A DNA stretch of 64,000 nt from Pseudomonadales bacterium (GCA_024234735.1 JACKNV010000010.1:1-64000), one strand, 5' to 3'. Positions 26,101 to 34,716 are shown, counted from the stretch's first letter. Notes: a model not told the origin generated them from the sequence alone. A program made the numbers and translations.

Positions 26101-27188
26101 CATCGTCTGCGAGGCTGGACTCTGACAGCTTCGCGGTGCTGCTGCTGGATCGCAACATGGAACAGGCGGTCCATGTGGCGGAAAAAATCCGCCACGACAT
26201 CGAGGCCAGCAGCGTCGACATAGAGGGCGAGAATATCGCTTTCACCGTTTCCATCGGGGTCGCGCCGATACGCGAGCACAGCCCGGAAGTCGCCGAGATA
26301 CTGGATAGCGCCCGTACCGCCATGCACCACGCGAAGGAGCAGGGCCGCAACCGGGTAGTGCCGTATATCGAAGATCAGACGGCTGCCAGCACCTATACCC
26401 AGGAAAAGCAACGGGTAAGGCGCGACCTCGAGCAGGCGGTTGCCACCGACCGCTTCGTGTTGCAGGCCCAGCCCATCAGGCAGACGCGAATCAGCGGCGA
26501 GGCCGCCGAGAGCCTCCACTACGAGCTGCTGCTGGGTATCAGCAACAAGGACGGCACTCTCGCCTCACCTGCCAGCTTTATCGCCTCGGCGGAGCGCTAC
26601 GGGTTCATGACCCTGGTCGATCGCTGGGTGGTGCGCGAGGCATTTCTCTGGATCAGCCAGTTGATGGACGCCCAGAAGGTGGTGCCCAGCCTGTCCATCA
26701 ACCTCTCGGGCATGAGCGTGACTGACGACAGCTTCATGGACTACCTGTTCGAGCAGATTTCCGAGTACGGCGTCGGCACCAGCAGGGTGTGTTTTGAGAT
26801 CACTGAAACCGGCACCATCTCCAACCTGGTGAAAGCCGCGGATTTCGTCCGCGCCTTCCGCAATATCGGCTGCAAGTTCTCCATCGACGACTTCGGCACC
26901 GGGCTTGCCAGCCACAATTACCTGCGCGAGCTGCCGGTGGATTACGTGAAGATCGACGGCAGCTTCGTGGTGGACATCCACAACAGTCGCAATGACTACG
27001 CCATCGCCCGCTCGATCAACGACCTGGCCCACTTTCTGGGGCAGGAAACCATCGCCGAGTCGGTGGAAAACGACCAGATCGTGGACAAATTGCGGGAGAT
27101 CGGGGTGGACTATCTACAGGGCTGGGGTATCGGCCGACCCAAACGCCTGGCAGAGGTCGCCCAGGAACTGTCCTCCATAGAAAAGTAG
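23148..27188 (+). CDS. DUF1631 protein with degenerate GGDEF and EAL domains
   Basis: Large cytoplasmic protein of 1346 residues. The N-terminal 100 residues (LELEDGARLGGQLSAL) look like a small beta domain, followed by a long helical DUF1631 region (about 170-850) with an Ala/Pro/charged linker near 360-450. GGDEF domain about 900-1065: the active-site motif reads DSDSF (RLDSDSFAVLL), so cyclase activity is unlikely. EAL domain about 1085-1340: ELLL replaces EALLR, with glycine for the arginine, but SINLSG, EITET, DDFGTG, KIDG, AESVE and QGW are present, so c-di-GMP binding or hydrolysis is possible. ATG at 23148; the 35 upstream in-frame codons are ignored. Confidence 0.9.
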   Translation: MAEPQNQNHPVERPATLELEDGARLGGQLSALPGNRLQMSSTRLIRKPADGSAPMLQAGVTAVLKLAPLEPSEHNLKPCSVKLEAVGRDALSLKLVNPEDDGVRRCLGLLARGPAEAPHPAAPTAERPVAAPEPSAAEPVARQGQTEITLRSMRGHSLAEMERRLKPFFSDLANYLFDLSTQVRHSSSEQNIFYDATVAVRRNRDIITAAIIKRLDDLYDTPLPQQEDDYLRAGAEQHSEQLNLVDTAEFESSLAIDRMITAGEDAYHVQLEALVIRVAQLLGANPRKLRLPIHVRHLSRAFQQVITAQKYPGPVLLKIFDFFTREFMGELDDYYRQLNQELANRGIRPGLEQEIESKGTLLQDEHAPRKRPQDKKEAPRANADGKLSAAGDRPAKSEAESSDATLADIARSIARQQSRAGEPGAAAPSRYDDIYKSVIDALNFRRSAEDPAGPQGGPQSLAGGGWDGRSLGTDEVAQRRLADSADIATVLDGLQRNAQARAAVEQGNSLREYLASHRESLEQLKDTAGLTADSLNQLDLVDNLFGTIKSQLDVTADLKPALGDLHIPLAKLALIDQHFFLDRNHPARTTLDKLAQLANTANFPNKALEGRIADIVEDIVSNYQNDAAVFDTALKKIERLAAQQERALSRNVERVVRIQEGQDKLHRAQHAVDQAIAECIGDGAVPRVLVDLVDKGWRDLLVLTHVKEGADSTAWREHLSTLEQLNRWLSQHEQGDAGDDLVMERGLEAGTLIDMIGQQLATALPTNVAHQPVLQELSEIVAGEREVELVDRSAAAASAPEPAEIRARIEDLPRLRRWVKRVEQLEKDSWLTYRDKEGRKVRIQLAWISEERDRFIFVNERGQKVADLSAIQLARQLSRGMQPPAPADRLSVVDKSLYETLEHVQKTLSFSRNHDTLTRLINRDTFLDQMQRALRHARAKHTQHAVLYLNVDQFKLVNEVYDRVHGDQVLFEFARLLAQLHGRKSSSARLDSDSFAVLLLDRNMEQAVHVAEKIRHDIEASSVDIEGENIAFTVSIGVAPIREHSPEVAEILDSARTAMHHAKEQGRNRVVPYIEDQTAASTYTQEKQRVRRDLEQAVATDRFVLQAQPIRQTRISGEAAESLHYELLLGISNKDGTLASPASFIASAERYGFMTLVDRWVVREAFLWISQLMDAQKVVPSLSINLSGMSVTDDSFMDYLFEQISEYGVGTSRVCFEITETGTISNLVKAADFVRAFRNIGCKFSIDDFGTGLASHNYLRELPVDYVKIDGSFVVDIHNSRNDYAIARSINDLAHFLGQETIAESVENDQIVDKLREIGVDYLQGWGIGRPKRLAEVAQELSSIEK

Positions 27189-27201
27189 CGCTGCCGTCGC
27201 C

Positions 27202-28374
27202 GTGACAGCCTCCCCAATCGACGGCAACCACGACCTGCTGGTGCGCCGAATCTACCAGGGCGTACTGGAGCAGCCACCCTGGCAGAGCGCTTTGCAGCCC
27301 CTGCGCGAGGCGCTCGATGCCCAGGTTGTTTCGCTGGTGCTGCGCCCGCCCTCGGAGGAGGATCGCGGCGTGATCCTCAATTGCGTGCGGCCTCGAAGCA
27401 AAAGCTCCGGAGCACGGCCCACCCTCGCCGATCCCGGCGACTGGGAAGTGACGGCGTACCGTGAGCAGTTTTTCTCCCTGGACCCCTTCGTCAACCTGCC
27501 CCTGGACCAGGTCATCGCCCTGGAGGATATTCTGCCGGATGCGGCGCTCACCACCTCGGACTATTACCTGCACTATCTGGAGCCCGTCGGCCTGTTCCGC
27601 ATCCTCGGGGTCGACACCGGCGAGCCCGACGGGCTACTGGTCCGCCTGCGCTTTTCCAGGCGCCGCGAGGAACCGGCCTTCAATGCCGACGACCGGGCCC
27701 TGCTGCAGGCCCTCACCCCGCACCTGCGCCAGGCCACGCTAATCTACCACCAGCTGAGCCGCGCGGCCTCGGAGCGGGATATCTACAGCGGTGCGGTAGA
27801 CCAGCTGTCCATGGCCACCATCATTCTCGATACCCGGGGAGGGGTGTTGACGACCAATGCCCTGGCCGCTGCGCTGCTCAAGGACGACGCCGGCCTGCGC
27901 CTGCGCAACGGGCGCCTGCAGTTGGAAAGACGCGATGCCAACCAGGCCCTGCAGGACGCCCTGGACAACGTACTGCGGGCCCAGCAGGCGGGCCGCGCCT
28001 CGCTGGTCCGGGCACTGCGCATTGCCCGCCCCGGGGGGCGCCCTCCCCTGGGCCTGGTCATCAAGCCGGTACCGGTAGCCGAGGGTGTGGATGGCCAGGT
28101 GGGGCCCTGCGCGGCGGTCTTCATCAGCGACCCGGAACAGCGGGACCACGCCTCCCAGCAGATCCTGGGAGAACTGTTTTCACTGACGCCCGCTGAGGCC
28201 AATGTAGCCATATTGCTGTCCCGCGGCCTGAGCCTGACGGAGGTCGCCGAGGCCCAGAATATCTCTCCGCACACCGCCAGGGCGCAGCTGAAGTCGATCT
28301 TTGCCAAGACCGGTGCCACCCGCCAGGCAGAACTGGTGCGCATGGTTATCAAGAGCGTGGCGTCCCTGGGATAA
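27202..28374 (+). CDS. LuxR-family transcriptional regulator
   Basis: 390 residues. A long N-terminal sensor region without a motif I can name includes YSGAVDQLSMATIILDTRGG, PAS-like in style (about 195-300). The C-terminal LuxR helix-turn-helix is clear (about 325-385): LTPAEANVAILLSRGLSLTEVA and ISPHTARAQLKSIFAKTGA. The start is GTG 13 bp after the previous stop with no clear ribosome site, which suggests coupling to the DUF1631-EAL gene. No autoinducer synthase is near. Target genes unknown. Confidence 0.88.
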   Translation: MTASPIDGNHDLLVRRIYQGVLEQPPWQSALQPLREALDAQVVSLVLRPPSEEDRGVILNCVRPRSKSSGARPTLADPGDWEVTAYREQFFSLDPFVNLPLDQVIALEDILPDAALTTSDYYLHYLEPVGLFRILGVDTGEPDGLLVRLRFSRRREEPAFNADDRALLQALTPHLRQATLIYHQLSRAASERDIYSGAVDQLSMATIILDTRGGVLTTNALAAALLKDDAGLRLRNGRLQLERRDANQALQDALDNVLRAQQAGRASLVRALRIARPGGRPPLGLVIKPVPVAEGVDGQVGPCAAVFISDPEQRDHASQQILGELFSLTPAEANVAILLSRGLSLTEVAEAQNISPHTARAQLKSIFAKTGATRQAELVRMVIKSVASLG

Positions 28375-28396
28375 CGCCTCCGCAGGCCACTACCTG

Positions 28397-28410
28397 TTGA
28401 CCTATGTCAA
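28397..28410 (+). promoter_or_regulatory. FNR/ANR box upstream of hemN
   Basis: Perfect palindrome TTGAC-CTAT-GTCAA, a two-base variant of the consensus TTGAT-N4-ATCAA. A weak -10 (TAACGT, 28433-28438) lies at the right distance for class II activation. The site is 62 bp before the hemN ATG. Confidence 0.65.
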
Positions 28411-28471
28411 CGCCGTCTCCGCCGCGGCTTGCTAACGTTGCCTGCGAATTGGTTTACATCTGTATTGCACT

Positions 28472-29908
28472 ATGTCGAGCATGATGCCAGACCCGGTCGA
28501 GCTATCGGCCATACCAGCCGAACACCGGGCAGACATGGAACTGGCGGCCCGGTATGCCTGCGAGGGTCCCCGCTACACCTCCTATCCGACGGCACCCCAG
28601 TTCCGCCAGGATTTTCCTGTGGAACAGTACCTCAGCTGGCAGCAGCGCGATGGCGATCACAAGCGCGCGCCGCTGTCGCTGTACTTGCACCTGCCCTTTT
28701 GCAGGGACATCTGCTACTACTGCGCTTGCAACAAGATAGTTACCCGGCAGCAGGGCGTGGCGCGCCAGTATCTGGACCGCCTGCAGCGCGAAGTCGAGCA
28801 GCAGGCGCAACTGGTGGGCCGGCAGCGCCCCATTACCCAGATGCACTGGGGGGGTGGCACCCCGACCTACCTCGACAATGCTGAAATCACTGAACTCATG
28901 CATATCCTGGCCAGCAATTTCCGCCTGCTGGACAAAGACTACCGGGAGTACTCCATTGAAATAGACCCCCGCACCGTCGCCCCGGATACCATCGCCCTGC
29001 TCAAGGGGGTGGGCTTCAACCGCATCAGCCTGGGCATACAGGACTTTGACCCCCTGGTGCAGAAGGCGGTCAACCGCATCCAGCCCTATGCACAGGTGGC
29101 GCCGCTGGTGGACTGTATCCGCACCCACCACTTCCGCTCACTGAGCTTCGACCTGATCTACGGGCTGCCCCACCAGAATCGCCACACCATGCGCGAAACC
29201 CTGCAGCGGGTGAACAGCCTGCGGCCGGACCGGATCGCCTGCTACAACTACGCCCACCTGCCACAGCGCTTCAGCAGCCAGCGTGCGATCGACCGCCTGA
29301 CCCTGCCCAGCCCCGAGGAGAAACTGCTGTTGCAGCAGATGATCAGCCACACCCTGCAGGATGCGGGATACCTGCATATCGGTATGGATCACTACGTGCT
29401 GCCCCAGGACGAACTGGCGCTGGCGCTGGAGGAAGGCAGGCTGCAGCGCAATTTCCAGGGCTATTCGCTGCATATGGCCGACGACCTGCTCGGCCTGGGT
29501 GTCTCTGCCATCAGCCAGATCGGTGATTTCTACCTCCAGAACGAGCGCGACCTGGACAGCTACTACCGCCTGGTCGACGCGGGAGAACTGGCTTTCACTC
29601 GCGGCTGCAAAGTGAGCCAGGACGACAAGTTGCGCCGCCACATCATCATGGGCCTGATCTCCGAACTCAGGCTCGATATCAACGACTGCAACCGCCAGTT
29701 CGGTATCGATTTCCTGCGTGATTTCCCCGGGGAGCTGGCCACCCTGCAGCCCATGACCCGGGACGGCCTGCTGCAGATCGATGAGCGGGAGATACGGGTG
29801 ACCCATCGCGGCAGACCATTCCTGCGCAATATCTGCATGCCCTTCGATGCCTACCTGAACGCCCATCGCGGCGACCAGCCGCCACCGCGTTTTTCCGCCA
29901 CGATCTAG
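28472..29908 (+). CDS. hemN: Oxygen-independent coproporphyrinogen III oxidase
   Basis: Radical SAM enzyme converting coproporphyrinogen III to protoporphyrinogen IX without oxygen, for heme synthesis in low oxygen. 478 residues. The cluster motif is C77-x3-C81-x2-C84 (CRDICYYC), followed by CNK and the GGGTPTYL SAM-binding segment. The N-terminal extension with GPRYTSYPTAPQF marks true HemN rather than the shorter HemW. An FNR/ANR box lies upstream and fnr follows, matching the Pseudomonas hemN-anr pairing. Confidence 0.97.
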   Translation: MSSMMPDPVELSAIPAEHRADMELAARYACEGPRYTSYPTAPQFRQDFPVEQYLSWQQRDGDHKRAPLSLYLHLPFCRDICYYCACNKIVTRQQGVARQYLDRLQREVEQQAQLVGRQRPITQMHWGGGTPTYLDNAEITELMHILASNFRLLDKDYREYSIEIDPRTVAPDTIALLKGVGFNRISLGIQDFDPLVQKAVNRIQPYAQVAPLVDCIRTHHFRSLSFDLIYGLPHQNRHTMRETLQRVNSLRPDRIACYNYAHLPQRFSSQRAIDRLTLPSPEEKLLLQQMISHTLQDAGYLHIGMDHYVLPQDELALALEEGRLQRNFQGYSLHMADDLLGLGVSAISQIGDFYLQNERDLDSYYRLVDAGELAFTRGCKVSQDDKLRRHIIMGLISELRLDINDCNRQFGIDFLRDFPGELATLQPMTRDGLLQIDEREIRVTHRGRPFLRNICMPFDAYLNAHRGDQPPPRFSATI

Positions 29909-29989
29909 CCGTATTCGCCGCGAAAATCATGCTGCAGACAGGTGGGCAATTCGTCTATACTGCCCTCGACGTGCACAAGGGAGTTCGGC

Positions 29990-30748
29990 ATGACGATGAG
30001 GTTGGCGGATTCAGGCGAGGGCGGGGAACTCAAGCGCTGTGTCCACGATTACCAGGTTAACTGCGGCAACTGCCGGCTGAACGGTATCTGCCTGCCCCTG
30101 GCCCTGGAAACCGACGACATCAAGCAGCTGGACGAAATCATCCAGCGCAGCAAACCCCTCCAGAAAAGCCAGCACCTCTACCGCGAAGGCGACCGGTTCC
30201 AGTCGGTGTACGCGGTGCGCTCCGGCGCCCTGAAAGCCTACAAGACCACCGATGACGGCCGCGAGCAGGTGACCGGGTTCTATTTCCCCGGAGAGATACT
30301 CGGCATGGACGGCATCAGCAACAATTCCCACGCCTCCTCCGCCAAAGCCCTGGAAACGGCTGCGGTTTGCGAGATCCCCTTTTCCTCCCTGGAACGGCTC
30401 AGCGCAATGATGCCGAACCTGCAGCGCCATTTCTTCCAGCTGATGAGCCGCGAAATCACCGAGGACCAGCAACTGATCACCCTGCTGAGCAAAAACTCGG
30501 CGGATGAGCGGGTGGCCTCCCTGATGCTGAGCATTTCCAACCGCAATGCCAAGCGCAAGCTGAGTGCCACCCAGTTCCGCCTGCCCATGTCCAGGGTAGA
30601 CATTGGCAATTACCTGGGATTGACGGTAGAAACCGTCAGCCGGGTATTCAGCCGCATGCAGAAAATGGACATTCTGCTGGTGGACAACAAGGAAATCCGC
30701 ATCCTGGATACCGAGGGGCTGAAAAAAATGGCCAATTTGGGGACATGA
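29990..30748 (+). CDS. fnr: FNR/ANR-type oxygen-sensing transcription factor
   Basis: 252-residue CRP/FNR regulator. Cluster cysteines C25, C28, C34 (CGNCRLNGIC) and C127 (AAVCEIPF) can ligate an oxygen-labile [4Fe-4S] cluster. The recognition helix VETVSRVFSRM carries E-x2-S-R as FNR does, so it should read TTGAT-N4-ATCAA. ATG at 29990 is chosen for AAGGGAG 6 bp upstream; an in-frame ATG 48 bp earlier lacks this. A TATACT at 29956-29961 may be its -10. Three matching boxes occur in this window (hemN, yip1-cco, ompW). Confidence 0.95.
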   Translation: MTMRLADSGEGGELKRCVHDYQVNCGNCRLNGICLPLALETDDIKQLDEIIQRSKPLQKSQHLYREGDRFQSVYAVRSGALKAYKTTDDGREQVTGFYFPGEILGMDGISNNSHASSAKALETAAVCEIPFSSLERLSAMMPNLQRHFFQLMSREITEDQQLITLLSKNSADERVASLMLSISNRNAKRKLSATQFRLPMSRVDIGNYLGLTVETVSRVFSRMQKMDILLVDNKEIRILDTEGLKKMANLGT

Positions 30749-30770
30749 CGGGCTTCAGCCAGCCCCGGAC

Positions 30771-30811
30771 TTGACGCAAATCAAGGTCCCCGGGGCTATA
30801 TCATCTATGAT
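30771..30811 (+). promoter_or_regulatory. Class II FNR-dependent promoter of yip1-ccoNOQP
   Basis: FNR/ANR box TTGAC-GCAA-ATCAA at 30771-30784 and a -10 TATGAT at 30806-30811. With a start near 30818 the box centre lies about 41 bp upstream, the standard class II position. No -35 hexamer is needed at such promoters. The leader to the Yip1-family ATG is about 39 bases. Confidence 0.75.
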
Positions 30812-30856
30812 GCGGACTGCCAATAAACCGCACCGTTTCGGGGAGAAAAAAATCTA

Positions 30857-31459
30857 ATGATTCAACATGCCTTAGGCTTACTGGTAAAGCCCAGCGCCCA
30901 GTGGCGCACCGTAGCGGATCTGCCGGAAAGTTCGTTCAGGACCCTGCTGCTGTTTCCCTGCCTTTTCGCCATCCTGCCGGCCGTGGCCTGGTACTACGGG
31001 ACCAGTCGGGTGGGGTGGACCGTGGGTGACGAGGGGGAAGTGATCAAGCTGACCGTGGAGAGCGCCCGCCAGATCAGCGTGTTGTTCTACCTGTTCATGA
31101 TCGCCTCGGTGGCGGCCATCGGCTATTTCGTCCACTGGATGTCGGATACCTACGGCGCCGCCTCTACCCTTACCAAAGGCATCGTCATCGTTGGCCTGTG
31201 CTGCACGCCGCTGTTTATCGCCGGCATGGTTGGCTTCTATCCGCTGCTGTGGATCGATCTGCTGATTGGCGTGGTTGCCGTCAGCTGGTCCGTGTACCTG
31301 CTCTACCTGGGGATTCCCATCGTCATGGACATACCCGAAGAGCGCGGGTTCCTGTTCTCCAGCGCGGTCGTCGGCGTCGCCCTGGTCATCCTGATCTGCA
31401 TTATGGTGGGTTCGGTCATCCTCTGGGAGTATGGCGCCGCACCGGCCTTCACCGACTGA
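30857..31459 (+). CDS. Yip1-family membrane protein
   Basis: 200 residues with five hydrophobic segments (about 28-46, 75-93, 105-128, 132-152 and 167-190). The N-terminal LGLLVKPSAQWRTVAD matches the Yip1/DUF1282 pattern. Ribosome site GGGGAG upstream. It is the first gene after the FNR-dependent promoter and is read into ccoN with a 56-bp gap, so it should be made with the oxidase under low oxygen. Function unknown. Confidence 0.8.
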   Translation: MIQHALGLLVKPSAQWRTVADLPESSFRTLLLFPCLFAILPAVAWYYGTSRVGWTVGDEGEVIKLTVESARQISVLFYLFMIASVAAIGYFVHWMSDTYGAASTLTKGIVIVGLCCTPLFIAGMVGFYPLLWIDLLIGVVAVSWSVYLLYLGIPIVMDIPEERGFLFSSAVVGVALVILICIMVGSVILWEYGAAPAFTD

Positions 31460-31515
31460 GCAGCGGGCCCATACCCGTTATTCGATGTAATGGCACCTAG
31501 AAATGGAATTTAACC

Positions 31516-32961
31516 ATGAGTGAGCTTAACTCTGCACTGGAACACCCCACGTACAACTACAAGGTGGTGCGCCAATTTGCCGTAATGACAGTGGTCTGGG
31601 GCATCGTGGGCATGCTGGTGGGCGTCCTGATCGCCGCCCAGCTGGCCTGGCCAGCCCTCAACTTCGATCTCCCCTGGGTGCACTTCGGCCGCCTGCGGCC
31701 GCTGCATACCAACGCGGTGATCTTTGCCTTCGGTGGCAGCGCGCTGTTCGCCACCTCCTATTACGTGGTGCAGCGGACCTGTCAGGTCAGGCTGATCTCG
31801 GACAAGCTCGCGGCAATTACCTTCTGGGGTTGGCAGCTGGTGATCGTGTCGGCAGCCATCACCCTGCCCCTGGGCCTCACCACCAGCAAGGAATATGCCG
31901 AACTGGAATGGCCCATTGACCTGCTGATTACCGTTATATGGGTGCTTTACGCCATCGTTTTCTTCGGCACCATCGCCAAGCGCAAGGCCGATCATATTTA
32001 CGTGGCCAACTGGTTCTTCGGCTCCTTCATCATCGCGGTGGCGGTGCTGCATATTATCAACAGCCTGGAAATGCCCATTGCCCTGAACATGTTCAAGTCT
32101 TACTCCATCTACGCGGGCACAGTGGACGCCATGGTGCAGTGGTGGTATGGCCACAACGCGGTTGGCTTTTTCCTCACCGCCGGCTTCCTGGGCATGATGT
32201 ACTATTTCGTACCCAAGCAGGCGGAACGGCCGATCTATTCCTATCGGCTGAGCATCGTGCACTTCTGGGCGCTGGTAGCCGTGTACATCTGGGCCGGCCC
32301 CCACCACCTGCACTATACCGCCCTGCCCGACTGGGCACAGAGCCTGGGCATGGTCATGTCCCTGATCCTGCTGGCCCCCTCCTGGGGTGGCATGATCAAC
32401 GGTATGATGACCCTGTCGGGCGCCTGGCATAAGCTGCGTACCGACCCCATCCTGCGGTTCCTGGTGGTGAGCCTGTCTTTTTACGGCATGTCCACCTTCG
32501 AGGGCCCGATGATGTCCATCAAGACCGTGAACTCGCTGTCGCATTACACCGACTGGACCATCGGCCATGTGCATTCCGGCGCCCTGGGATGGGTGGCGAT
32601 GATTTCCATCGGCTCCATGTACCACCTGATACCCATCCTGTTCGGCCGTGAGCGGATGTACAGTATCAGCCTCATCAACGCCCATTTCTGGATGTCCACT
32701 ATCGGCACGGTACTGTATATCGCCTCAATGTGGGTGAACGGTATTCTGCAGGGCCTGATGTGGCGCGCCTACAATCAGGACGGCACCCTCACCTACAGCT
32801 TTGTGGAAACGGTTGCCGCCAGCTACCCCGGCTACGTGGTGCGGGTGATCGGCGGCGCCATCTTCTTCAGCGGTATGCTGTTGATGGCCTACAACGTTTA
32901 CATGACCAGCCGTAAAGACATCGAACCGCAGGCGGCCCCGGCCGTCGCGGGCGCGGCGTGA
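31516..32961 (+). CDS. ccoN: cbb3-type cytochrome c oxidase subunit I
   Basis: Catalytic subunit of the high-affinity proton-pumping cbb3 oxidase in the inner membrane; holds heme b and the heme b3-CuB centre. 481 residues, about 12 transmembrane helices. Histidine motifs are LHTNAVIFAFGG (low-spin heme), WWYGHNAVGFF, WAGPHHLHYTA and WTIGHVHSGALGW. ATG start with a weak GGAATTT site. First of the ccoNOQP structural genes, downstream of the FNR-dependent promoter. Confidence 0.97.
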   Translation: MSELNSALEHPTYNYKVVRQFAVMTVVWGIVGMLVGVLIAAQLAWPALNFDLPWVHFGRLRPLHTNAVIFAFGGSALFATSYYVVQRTCQVRLISDKLAAITFWGWQLVIVSAAITLPLGLTTSKEYAELEWPIDLLITVIWVLYAIVFFGTIAKRKADHIYVANWFFGSFIIAVAVLHIINSLEMPIALNMFKSYSIYAGTVDAMVQWWYGHNAVGFFLTAGFLGMMYYFVPKQAERPIYSYRLSIVHFWALVAVYIWAGPHHLHYTALPDWAQSLGMVMSLILLAPSWGGMINGMMTLSGAWHKLRTDPILRFLVVSLSFYGMSTFEGPMMSIKTVNSLSHYTDWTIGHVHSGALGWVAMISIGSMYHLIPILFGRERMYSISLINAHFWMSTIGTVLYIASMWVNGILQGLMWRAYNQDGTLTYSFVETVAASYPGYVVRVIGGAIFFSGMLLMAYNVYMTSRKDIEPQAAPAVAGAA

Positions 32962-32971
32962 GGAGCTGATA

Positions 32972-33580
32972 ATGAAGCATGAAGTAATCGAGAAAAATAT
33001 CGGCCTGATGATCATCCTGATCATCGTGGCGCTCAGCTTCGGCACCCTGGTCGAACTGGTACCCCTGATTTTCGGCAAACAGGTCCGGGAGCCTATCGCC
33101 GGCCTCAAGCCACTCCCGGCGCTCGAGCTGGAGGGGCGGGATATCTACATCCGCGAGGGCTGTAACGTGTGCCACTCGCAAATGATCCGCCCCCTGCGCG
33201 CAGAGACCGAGCGCTACGGCCACTATTCCGTCGCCGGTGAGTCCGTCTACAACCACCCCTTCCTGTGGGGTTCCAAGCGCACCGGCCCGGACCTTGCCCG
33301 GGTGGGCAAGCGCTACAGTGACGACTGGCACCGGGCACACATGTACAACCCGCGCGATGTGGTACCCGAATCCAACATGCCCGGCTTCCCCTGGTTGTTC
33401 GAGAACGAGATCGACGCCGGGCGCACCCCGCTGAAAATGGCCGCTCTGCGCAAGGTGGGCGTGCCGTATACCGATGAGGATATCAGTGGCGCCAGCGCCG
33501 CCGTGGCCGGCAAGACTGAAATCGAGGCCCTCATCGCCTACCTGCAACAGCTGGGCACCCTGCTGCAATCGAGGCGCTAG
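32972..33580 (+). CDS. ccoO: cbb3 oxidase monoheme cytochrome c subunit II
   Basis: Membrane-anchored cytochrome c that passes electrons to CcoN. 202 residues: one N-terminal transmembrane helix (about 9-30), heme c site CNVCH (C64, C67, H68) and a methionine-bearing region (SNMPGFPWLF) for the distal ligand. AGGAG lies in the 10-bp gap after ccoN. Confidence 0.97.
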   Translation: MKHEVIEKNIGLMIILIIVALSFGTLVELVPLIFGKQVREPIAGLKPLPALELEGRDIYIREGCNVCHSQMIRPLRAETERYGHYSVAGESVYNHPFLWGSKRTGPDLARVGKRYSDDWHRAHMYNPRDVVPESNMPGFPWLFENEIDAGRTPLKMAALRKVGVPYTDEDISGASAAVAGKTEIEALIAYLQQLGTLLQSRR

Positions 33581-33586
33581 GAGATT

Positions 33587-33766
33587 ATGGACATCAACGA
33601 CTTGAGAGGCCTGAGCACCGCATTTCTGCTTTTCGCCTTTATCGGGCTGTGTTTCTGGGCCTACAACAGCAAACGAAAAAAGGCATTTGATGAAGCCGCC
33701 AACCTGCCATTCGCGGACGAAGAGCTGAATCAACGCACCATGCAGGAGGAATCAAGGAATGGCTAG
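33587..33766 (+). CDS. ccoQ: cbb3 oxidase small subunit CcoQ
   Basis: 59 residues, starting MDINDLRGLSTAFLLF with a single transmembrane helix (about 9-26), followed by YNSKRKKAFDEAANLPF, the common CcoQ continuation. It stabilises the assembled oxidase. TAGGAG immediately upstream. Its last 8 bp overlap ccoP. Confidence 0.92.
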   Translation: MDINDLRGLSTAFLLFAFIGLCFWAYNSKRKKAFDEAANLPFADEELNQRTMQEESRNG

Positions 33767-34640
33767 TTTCTGGAGCTACTGGGTAATCGTTCTCACGGTA
33801 GTGACCATCGTGGGCATCACATGGATCCTGTTTGCCAACCGCAAGCGCGAGGTGCAACCGCAGGAGAAAACCACGGGGCATGTCTATGACGGCATAGAGG
33901 AGTTCGACAACCCCCTGCCGGCTTGGTGGTTTTACATGTTCGTCATCACCATCGTCTGGGGCATCGGCTACCTTATCATCTACCCGGGCATGGGTAATTT
34001 TCCGGGCGTTATAGGCTGGACCCAGCTCGGGCAGTACGAACAGAACGTGGCCGCGGCAGACGAGAAATACCGGGATATGCGCGATCGTTACCTGGCGTTG
34101 CCGGTAGAGGAAATCGCCATGGATCCGGCCGTGCGCAAGATGGGCATGCGGATGTTCGCCAATAACTGCGCCCAGTGTCACGGCGCCGACGCCAAAGGGG
34201 CCTACGGCTTCCCCAACCTGACGGATGACGACTGGATATACGGCGGCGACGCCGCGACCATCCAGGCCACCGTGATAAATGGACGCCAGGCCGCCATGCC
34301 CGCATGGGGTGATATCATCGGCGACAAGGGGGTCAAGGATGTCACCCAATACCTGCTGCGCCTCAATGGCCGGGATGCCAATGCCGCCCAGGCGGATGCT
34401 GGCGAAACCGTGTTCAAAACCTACTGTGTCGCCTGTCACGGCCCCGACGCCACCGGCAACCCGATGATGGGCGCGCCCAATCTGACCAACGGCGTGTGGT
34501 TGTACGGGGGCAGCGAGGAACAGATAGCACAAACCGTGCGGGCCGGTCGCAACGGCGCCATGCCCGCGTTCAAGGACACCCTCAGCGAGGATAAGATTCA
34601 CATCCTCACGGCCTATGTATATGGCCTGAACAAGCAGTAA
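33759..34640 (+). CDS. ccoP: cbb3 oxidase diheme cytochrome c subunit III
   Basis: Entry point for electrons from soluble cytochromes. 293 residues: two N-terminal transmembrane segments (about 5-25 and 55-75) and two heme c sites, CAQCH (C137, C140, H141) and CVACH (C223, C226, H227). The segment GHVYDGIEEFDNPLPAWW between the helices is diagnostic. ATG overlaps ccoQ; AGGAGGAA upstream. Confidence 0.97.
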   Translation: MASFWSYWVIVLTVVTIVGITWILFANRKREVQPQEKTTGHVYDGIEEFDNPLPAWWFYMFVITIVWGIGYLIIYPGMGNFPGVIGWTQLGQYEQNVAAADEKYRDMRDRYLALPVEEIAMDPAVRKMGMRMFANNCAQCHGADAKGAYGFPNLTDDDWIYGGDAATIQATVINGRQAAMPAWGDIIGDKGVKDVTQYLLRLNGRDANAAQADAGETVFKTYCVACHGPDATGNPMMGAPNLTNGVWLYGGSEEQIAQTVRAGRNGAMPAFKDTLSEDKIHILTAYVYGLNKQ

Positions 34641-34716
34641 TCATCCAGCTACAACCCGGGGCTGCCAGGGACGGAAGCCCCTTTACCGGGGCCTTCGCCC
34701 CCCCAGGGAACAGGAC

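Noticed and set aside
25900..26380. Active diguanylate cyclase domain
   Set aside because: The active-site motif reads DSDSF instead of GGDEF, removing the catalytic residues.
28429..28884. Separate 151-codon frame overlapping the hemN 5' region
   Set aside because: It is out of frame with hemN, whose coding from 28472 is unambiguous; no family resemblance.
34641..34716. Terminator between ccoP and ccoG
   Set aside because: The inverted repeat GGGGCT/AGCCCC is only 6 bp with a 12-base loop and three T residues; too weak, and read-through into ccoG is expected.
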